From assembly GCA_020848545.1 (NCBI GenBank), contig JADLHZ010000022.1, positions 54,949 through 118,948 on the forward strand: a stretch of 64,000 bases of DNA, read 5' to 3'. Shown in pieces: positions 59,130 to 64,000 of the stretch (position 1 is the stretch's first letter; each line of letters starts with the position of its first letter). Position numbers and translations under genes: made by a program. The notes under the pieces are model-generated. The model was not told where the DNA came from and did not search any database. It saw nothing but the letters and a program-made list of their open reading frames with translations. The DNA is from Deltaproteobacteria bacterium. Its GTDB lineage: Bacteria > Myxococcota > JADLHZ01.

Positions 59130-60350
59130 ATGAAAGTGCTCTTGGTCAGTCCCCTCGACTTGGCCGCGCCCAGCGGAGTGAACAAACAAATCTTCGGTCT
59201 CTGCCGCGTCCTCACCGCCGCCGGCATCGAAGCCCACGTCGCCGGCAGCTCGAGCACCCAGCACCGCTTCGGCGATCGCGTCCACAGCTTCTTCGCGACG
59301 AACGACGGCACCAAGAAGACCGCCGCCACGATCGAGAGCCAGATGAGCGCGCTCATCGCCCGCGAGAGCTTCGACGTCGTCCATTCCTACGAGCCGCTCG
59401 CCAGCCCGCTGACGACCGCCGCCATGCACGCGCACGCCGCGGCGACGGTGGCCACCTTCTTCAGCCGCCCCCTAGGCGCGGACAAATCCCACGCGCCGCG
59501 ACGCTGGCTCACCCGCCTGCTCGCGCGCAAAAGCACGGCCTTGGTCGACCAGATCCAAGGTCTCGTCGCGACCTCGCGTTCGGTCCAGATGGACGTACGC
59601 GAGGCGTTCGCGCGAGACGCCGCCGTGATCCCGGTGGGCATCGACGGCGCGCGCTTTCACCCGGAGGCCCGCGGTGAAGGCGACGCGCCGAAGACCGACC
59701 CCCGCACCTCGCTCCTGAAGGTGCTCTTCGTCGGCGATTGGCAACGGAAAGAGCGCGGCTTCGATCTGCTCTACGCCGCGCTCGAGCGCTTGTCGGCGAT
59801 GCGCCCCATCGAGCTCGCGGTCGTCGGGTCGACGCAGAAGCCGGGGCTGGCGCAGACGGCCAGCTTGCACACCCGCTTCTTCGGCCACGTCTCCGACCTG
59901 CGCCTCCCCGAGCTCTATCGCCGCACCGACGTCGTGGTCGCGCCCGCGCTCGACAAGCGTGTCGGCGGCTCGGCGCTCGTCGAGGCGATGGCGTGCGGCG
60001 CGCCGGTCATCGCCAGCGACGTCGGCCCGTACAAGGAGCTCGCCGCCGGCTCCGGCGCGGTGCTCGTTCCCGCCGCCAACCTCGACGCGCTCGTGGCAGC
60101 GCTCTCGGTCCTCGCCGCCCGGCCCGAAGAACGGCTGCTCCGCGGCGAAGCGAACGCCCTCGCCGCAGAGAGCTATCGTTGGGAGCACCTGCAGGGCGAC
60201 ATCATCAGCCTCTACGAGCGCGTGAGCCCAAAGAGCCGCACGGCGTCCCTCGCCGCGTCCGCACCGACCGCGATCGCTCGCGCAGAGGAAGCAGCGCTCA
60301 GCGACGCGCCGAACGAGGCAGCCAAAAAGCTCCGCTCGCTCGCGCTCTAG
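59130..60350 (+). CDS. GT4-family glycosyltransferase
   Basis: 406 residues from the ATG at 59130 (MKVLLVSPLDLAAPSGVNKQ). The GT-B fold is clear: N-domain with VVHSYEPLASPLTTAAMHAHAAATVATF, and C-domain with VLFVGDWQRKERGFDLLYAALERL, then EALV-type GGSALVEAMACGAPVIASDVGPYKELAAG, where Glu281 binds the nucleotide sugar. It transfers a sugar in the cytoplasm to an unknown acceptor. A longer in-frame start at 59067 has no better signal. There is no adjacent polysaccharide cluster, which limits the inference. Confidence 0.88.
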   Translation: MKVLLVSPLDLAAPSGVNKQIFGLCRVLTAAGIEAHVAGSSSTQHRFGDRVHSFFATNDGTKKTAATIESQMSALIARESFDVVHSYEPLASPLTTAAMHAHAAATVATFFSRPLGADKSHAPRRWLTRLLARKSTALVDQIQGLVATSRSVQMDVREAFARDAAVIPVGIDGARFHPEARGEGDAPKTDPRTSLLKVLFVGDWQRKERGFDLLYAALERLSAMRPIELAVVGSTQKPGLAQTASLHTRFFGHVSDLRLPELYRRTDVVVAPALDKRVGGSALVEAMACGAPVIASDVGPYKELAAGSGAVLVPAANLDALVAALSVLAARPEERLLRGEANALAAESYRWEHLQGDIISLYERVSPKSRTASLAASAPTAIARAEEAALSDAPNEAAKKLRSLAL

Positions 60351-60398
60351 CCTCGCCGCCTTGCCCGATTCCACCATGCCGACTAAGGTCCGCGCCGC

Positions 60399-61811
60399 GT
60401 GTCGCGCCTGTGGATCATCGTCGTCTTTCTCGCCGCGCCAGCGTACGCAGCCGATCCTGCGTCGCAGCCGGCATCCATCCCCGCCGTCGAGAAGCTCTCC
60501 CTCGCCGATGTGCTGCGCCTGACCGGTGAGCGCTTCGCCCTCGTCACCGACGCCGAGTGGCAAGTGCGCGTCCAGCAAGCGCAGAAGGATCAGGCCTTCT
60601 GGGCCTTTTGGACGCCGATCGAAGTCATCGGCATGATCGGCGGTCCCACGCCCGAGGCCCGTGGCAACGGCACGTACTTGCGCACCGAAGCTTCGCTGCA
60701 AGGCGACCTCAACTTCGGCAAGCCCGGCTTCTTCGCCGGTTATCGCGCGCAGGGTGCGATCCCGGTCATGACCTTCGGCAAGCTGCACTCGCTGCGCGCG
60801 CTCGGCAAGATCGGCGTCACGATCGCCGAGGCCAACAAGGAGCGCGTGAAGAACGAAGCGAAAGCCAACGCCGCGCGCGCGTACTTTGGCCACATCGCCG
60901 CGCAGGGCTTCTTGGACCTCGTCGGCGAGAGCGAAAAGACCCTGCAAGACGCGCTGAAGAACGCCGAGCGCATGGTGCAGGCGAATTCGGATCAAGTGAG
61001 CGACAACGACATCTTCATGCTGCGCACGCTGTTGAGCCAACTCGTGGCGCGCCGCGCTGAAGCCCAAGCCGGCGCCGCGTCGGCGAAGGAGGCCATCCGC
61101 TTCCTCACCCGCGGCGACGAGGACGCGCCGCTCGAGCTCGAAGCGGTCAATCTGCGCTTGCCGGACGCGCCGCCCGTCGCGGTCGACGTCCTGCAAAGCG
61201 CCGCGCACGAGCACCGCGCCGAGCTCAGCATGGCCGACAAGGCGGTCTCCGCGCGCAAAGAAGCGCTGTGGATCAAGAAGGCGTCGCTGTTCCCCGACTT
61301 CTTCTTGTTCGGCTATTACACGCAGAACTACACGAGCAATCAGGACTACCAGCGCAATCCGTTCCTGAACAACGTGGCGAACGAGTGGTCCGGCGGTATC
61401 GCCATCGGCGCGCGGCTCACGCTCGACATCCCGATGAAGGTCGCGCAGATCAAAGAAGCCGAGGCGGAGTTGCACAAAGCGGAGAACCAGCTCTCCGCCG
61501 CCGATGGGTACATCTCCTTACAAGTGAAGAAAGCCTACGCCGATCTGCAGAGCGCGCGGGCGCAGGCGCTCGAGCTGCAACGCGCGGAACGCTCGGCGAA
61601 GTCCTGGGTCATCTCGAGCGTGCTCAACTTCAACTCGGGGCTGAGCCCGGCAGGCGATCTGTTCCAAGCGATCCGCGCGTATGCTGAATCGTCCGCCATG
61701 CGGCGCAAAGCAGAGCTCGACTATCACACGGCCGTCACAGCGGTTGCGGAGGCGGTGGGCGTCGATTACCTTGGCGCCTTCGAGCTCGTTCATGCTAGCC
61801 GAGGCCGCTAG
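60399..61811 (+). CDS. TolC-like outer-membrane efflux protein
   Basis: 470 residues from a GTG, signal peptide 1-17 (AYA). Two long coiled-coil-forming regions with the OEP-family pattern (NEAKANAARAYFGHIAAQGFLDLVGESEKTLQDALKNAERM, and AEAELHKAENQLSAADGYISLQVKKAYADLQSARAQALELQRAERSAKSW). TolC homologues form the outer channel of tripartite pumps. No MFP or RND gene is adjacent; an MlaC-like gene follows 55 bases later. Confidence 0.8.
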   Translation: MSRLWIIVVFLAAPAYAADPASQPASIPAVEKLSLADVLRLTGERFALVTDAEWQVRVQQAQKDQAFWAFWTPIEVIGMIGGPTPEARGNGTYLRTEASLQGDLNFGKPGFFAGYRAQGAIPVMTFGKLHSLRALGKIGVTIAEANKERVKNEAKANAARAYFGHIAAQGFLDLVGESEKTLQDALKNAERMVQANSDQVSDNDIFMLRTLLSQLVARRAEAQAGAASAKEAIRFLTRGDEDAPLELEAVNLRLPDAPPVAVDVLQSAAHEHRAELSMADKAVSARKEALWIKKASLFPDFFLFGYYTQNYTSNQDYQRNPFLNNVANEWSGGIAIGARLTLDIPMKVAQIKEAEAELHKAENQLSAADGYISLQVKKAYADLQSARAQALELQRAERSAKSWVISSVLNFNSGLSPAGDLFQAIRAYAESSAMRRKAELDYHTAVTAVAEAVGVDYLGAFELVHASRGR

Positions 61812-61866
61812 GTTCGCCGAAATACGCGCCGAGCGGCCCGCCGACCGCCGGAGGAGTACAGACCGC

Positions 61867-62505
61867 ATGCTCTTGAAACGCCTCGTCAATATCGCTCTCA
61901 CCGCCGTTGCCTTCAGCGCTTTTTCGCTCACCGCCCAAGCCGCTCAAGCCAAAGCCGCCCTTGAAAGCGCGCGCGAGCGGATGAAGACCATCGCCCAAGA
62001 CAAGACGAGCCTCGAGAACAAGCAAGCCGCGATGCGCAAGCTGCAACGCGAGCTCTTGGACTTCGCGTACGTCTCGGAGCAAACGCTCGGCGAGAATTGG
62101 GCGAAGCTGAGCCCGAAGCAGAAGAAGGACTTCGCCGCCGCGCTCGAGCAGCTCGTCGAAGCGAGCTACCTCGGCAAGATGCGCGACGCCGACACCGCCG
62201 ACATCGAGTTCGGTGAAGAACAAACGACGGCCGAGGGCACCGAAGTCCACGCGACGGCGACCGCGCAAGGCAGCGAGATCCACCTCGTGTTCAAGCTGAA
62301 GGCGAAGCCCCAAGGCGGCTGGCTCGTCACCGACGTCGTCATCGACGACGTCTCGCTCGTCCGCAATTACAAAGCGCAGTTTCAGAAAACGCTGGCGAAG
62401 GCGAGCATCGCAGAGCTGCAAGCGAAGCTGCAAAAGAAGGCGACCGAGCTCAAGAACACACCGAACACGACCGCGACGAACGAGCTGAAGACGAAGCAAC
62501 TCTAG
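61867..62505 (+). CDS. MlaC-like phospholipid-transport periplasmic protein
   Basis: 212 residues; signal peptide 1-25. The ATG at 61867 has GGAGGAG 10 bases upstream. The domain order (LRELLDFAYVSEQTLGENWAKLSPKQKKDFAAALEQLVEASYLGKM, then HATATAQGSEIHLVFKLKAKPQGGWLVTDVVIDDVSLVRNYKAQFQ) is the MlaC/Ttg2D fold, which carries phospholipids across the periplasm. The C-terminal 35 residues are a helical, Lys-rich extension. Other Mla genes are not in the window. Confidence 0.82.
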   Translation: MLLKRLVNIALTAVAFSAFSLTAQAAQAKAALESARERMKTIAQDKTSLENKQAAMRKLQRELLDFAYVSEQTLGENWAKLSPKQKKDFAAALEQLVEASYLGKMRDADTADIEFGEEQTTAEGTEVHATATAQGSEIHLVFKLKAKPQGGWLVTDVVIDDVSLVRNYKAQFQKTLAKASIAELQAKLQKKATELKNTPNTTATNELKTKQL

Positions 62506-62650
62506 CCAGACGCTGCGATACGGAAACGACATGTCTTGCGTTGCACGCGAGCCGCGTGACATCGCAGCGCCTGGCTAGCTTCATTCTGGGCGACCGAGTC
62601 GCCTTACCTTGGCTTGCTCTCGCTGGCCTAGCGCGTTAGCACCTCGCCCC

Positions 62651-63712
62651 ATGGCGGAAGCAGCAAAGAAGTCTCGCCCCGAAGGTGGCTACAAGATCGC
62701 CGTGCTCGACGGCGACGGCATCGGCCCCGAGGTCATGCAGGCGACGCGGCAGGTGCTGACCGCCACTGGCATTCCCTTCGAGTTCATCCACGTTCCGGCC
62801 GGCGCCGCCGCGATCGCATTGCACGGAAAAGCCATGCCCGACGAAACGCTCGCGACCATTCGCGAGTGTCATGCGGCAATCAAAGGTCCGACCGGCACGC
62901 CGATCGGCGGCGGCCATGCGTCGGCCAACGTGGCGCTGAGAAAGGCGCTGAACCTCTACGCGAACTTGCGGCCTGTGCTATCGCTGCCTGGCGTGCCGTC
63001 ACGCTACGAAGGCGTCGACCTGGTCATCGTGCGCGAGAACACCGAGGATCTTTACGCGGGCATCGAGCACGTCGTCGTCCCGGGCGTCGTCGTCGGCATG
63101 AAGGTGATCAGCGAGACCGCGTCGACGCGCATCGCGGAGTACGCGTTCGAATACGCGACGAAGCACAAGCGCCGCCGCGTCAGCGCCGTGCACAAGGCGA
63201 ACATCATGAAGCTCGCCGACGGCTTGTTCCTCAACTGCTGCCGCAAGGTGGCGGTGAAGTACCCGCAGATCACCTACGACGAAGTGATCGTCGACGCCTT
63301 GTGCATGCAGCTCGTGAAGGATCCGACGCGCTTCGACGTGCTCGTGCTCGAGAACCTCTACGGCGACATCGTCAGCGACCTCTGCGCCGGCTTGGTCGGC
63401 GGCCTCGGCGTGGTGCCGGGCGCGAACATTGGGCAAGGGCAAGCGGTGTTCGAAGCCGTCCACGGCAGCGCACCCGACATCGCCGGTAAGAACCTGGCGA
63501 ACCCGACCGCGCTCCTGCTCTCGGCGGCGATGATGCTCGATTGGCTCGACGAGCCGGTGGCCGCGAAGAACGTGCGCCGGGCGATCGACGAAGTCTATTC
63601 GAAGACGCGCATCCGCACCGGCGACGTCGGTGGCACCGCGACGACCGACGTCTTCACGCGCGCCGTCTGCGATCAGGTGACGCGCTTCGTTCAAGAAGCG
63701 CAGCCGCTGTAG
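62651..63712 (+). CDS. NAD-type isocitrate dehydrogenase (isocitrate/isopropylmalate family)
   Basis: 353 residues from the ATG at 62651. LDGDGIGPEVM (19-29), HASANVALRKALNLYANLRP (89-108), RYEGVDLVIVRENTEDLYAGIEH, and the C-terminal NPTALLLSAAMMLDWL are characteristic of the mitochondrial-type NAD-linked isocitrate dehydrogenases; LeuB/homoisocitrate enzymes are the alternatives, and the ENTEDLYAG segment favours isocitrate. It oxidises isocitrate to 2-oxoglutarate and fits sucA/sucCD nearby. The TAG stop is embedded in the first GGTCCC element. Confidence 0.88.
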   Translation: MAEAAKKSRPEGGYKIAVLDGDGIGPEVMQATRQVLTATGIPFEFIHVPAGAAAIALHGKAMPDETLATIRECHAAIKGPTGTPIGGGHASANVALRKALNLYANLRPVLSLPGVPSRYEGVDLVIVRENTEDLYAGIEHVVVPGVVVGMKVISETASTRIAEYAFEYATKHKRRRVSAVHKANIMKLADGLFLNCCRKVAVKYPQITYDEVIVDALCMQLVKDPTRFDVLVLENLYGDIVSDLCAGLVGGLGVVPGANIGQGQAVFEAVHGSAPDIAGKNLANPTALLLSAAMMLDWLDEPVAAKNVRRAIDEVYSKTRIRTGDVGGTATTDVFTRAVCDQVTRFVQEAQPL

Positions 63713-63788
63713 GTCCCAGGGACCTTTTTCCTTCCGGCGTCAACGACGTCGAAAGAGAGCCTCTTCGGGAAAAAGGTCCCTGGGACCT
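63711..63788. repeat. Perfect 21-base inverted pair of GGTCCC elements (BIME-like)
   Basis: AGGTCCCAGGGACCTTTTTCC (63711-63731, 21 bases) and its exact reverse complement (63768-63788) flank a 36-base spacer. Each arm is itself a near-palindrome. The left arm overlaps the TAG of the isocitrate dehydrogenase gene and the right touches the TAA of the convergent desaturase-like gene at 63791-63789. Two REP-like units in opposite orientation form a structure like a bacterial interspersed mosaic element. A two-way transcription terminator between convergent genes is plausible. Confidence 0.85.
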
Positions 63789-64000
63789 TTACGCGGCTTC
63801 GGCGTCGTCGTTGCGGGCCGATGCGATCTTCCCCGTGAGCAACGCTCGGCTCGGTTTTGGAAAGCCCTTCACTAGGCACAGCCAGTCGCCGGTGTAGACC
63901 GCGTACGCCATCGCCGCGCCACCGAGCGCGCCGGCGAAGCCCGGCGAGAGCGCGTCTTGGCCAGAGAGGTATAAGCCCGGGATCGTCGTCGCCGGGCGCA
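63789..64000 (-). CDS. C-terminus of a carotenoid desaturase/isomerase-like FAD oxidoreductase
   Basis: Only the last ~69 codons are in the window. The sequence RPATTIPGLYLSGQDALSPGFAGALGGAAMAYAVYTGDWL follows the C-terminal FAD-binding signature of phytoene desaturase, CrtISO and retinol saturase families (TPIPGLYLTGQDV...GVAGALM). It is therefore the end of a flavin enzyme of the carotenoid/retinoid type. The stop TAA at 63791-63789 directly abuts the repeat element. Substrate unknown. Confidence 0.75.
   Translation of the reverse strand, partial: RPATTIPGLYLSGQDALSPGFAGALGGAAMAYAVYTGDWLCLVKGFPKPSRALLTGKIASARNDDAEAA

Overview
This window (about 65-70% GC by eye, densely packed genes, many GTG starts, 1- and 4-base stop/start overlaps) most likely comes from a myxobacterium-like member of the Myxococcota. 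The reasons are a MYXO-CTERM-type Cys/TM/Arg tail on a DUF2330 protein (4649-6277), many small lipoproteins and Cys-rich surface lipoproteins, a DUF1592/DUF1552 pair, a Ser/Thr kinase with a C-terminal PEGA domain, and a LexA-box-like sequence of the myxobacterial type before lhr. There is no tRNA, rRNA, transposase, phage gene or CRISPR array.

Layout. 1-3883: an incomplete fatty acid hydroxylase-like gene, a methyltransferase and a large FtsX-type permease. 3892-8826: a six-gene leftward operon, nearly all translationally coupled, encoding a BIG-domain lipoprotein, a PHM-like copper monooxygenase lipoprotein, an unknown lipoprotein, a haem lipoprotein, a DUF2330 MYXO-CTERM protein and an SDR dehydrogenase. 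8878-14895: a receiver protein, small housekeeping genes, an FMN reductase, a deacetylase/SnoaL fusion and a NagZ-like hydrolase, interrupted by unusual GGTCCC-core repeats. 14976-19400: lhr helicase with a slippage-prone poly-Gly insert. 20778-24453: YdcF-like protein, alkyltransferase-like protein, and a coupled operon with a caspase-fold protein carrying an EF-hand loop and three chromo-barrel/Tudor-like repeats. 24896-28676: a coupled PEGA protein/LuxR regulator/Ser-Thr kinase trio. 28797-39749: DUF1592-DUF1552, Cys-rich lipoprotein, ketopantoate reductase-like protein, gluzincin peptidase, beta-helix lipoprotein and an outer-membrane barrel protein. 39766-47478: ethanolamine catabolism (eutB, eutC, eutL, permease) with a ureohydrolase and small genes between. 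47488-51560: LEA-type lipoprotein, TonB-dependent receptor-like protein and a 5'-nucleotidase C-terminal-domain lipoprotein. 51588-58001: TCA genes sucD, sucC and sucA with a PfkB sugar kinase. 58024-64000: LpoB-like lipoprotein, glycosyltransferase, TolC-like protein, MlaC-like protein, NAD-type isocitrate dehydrogenase and the end of a carotenoid desaturase/isomerase-like gene.

Functionally, the window combines central metabolism (2-oxoglutarate to succinate, isocitrate oxidation), ethanolamine use, envelope transport and a strong secreted/lipoprotein component. The candidates most likely to be undescribed are the copper monooxygenase/haem lipoprotein operon, the caspase/EF-hand/triple chromo-barrel operon, and a family of GGTCCC-core repeats that sit directly on stop codons, including a perfect inverted pair between convergent genes at 63711-63788.
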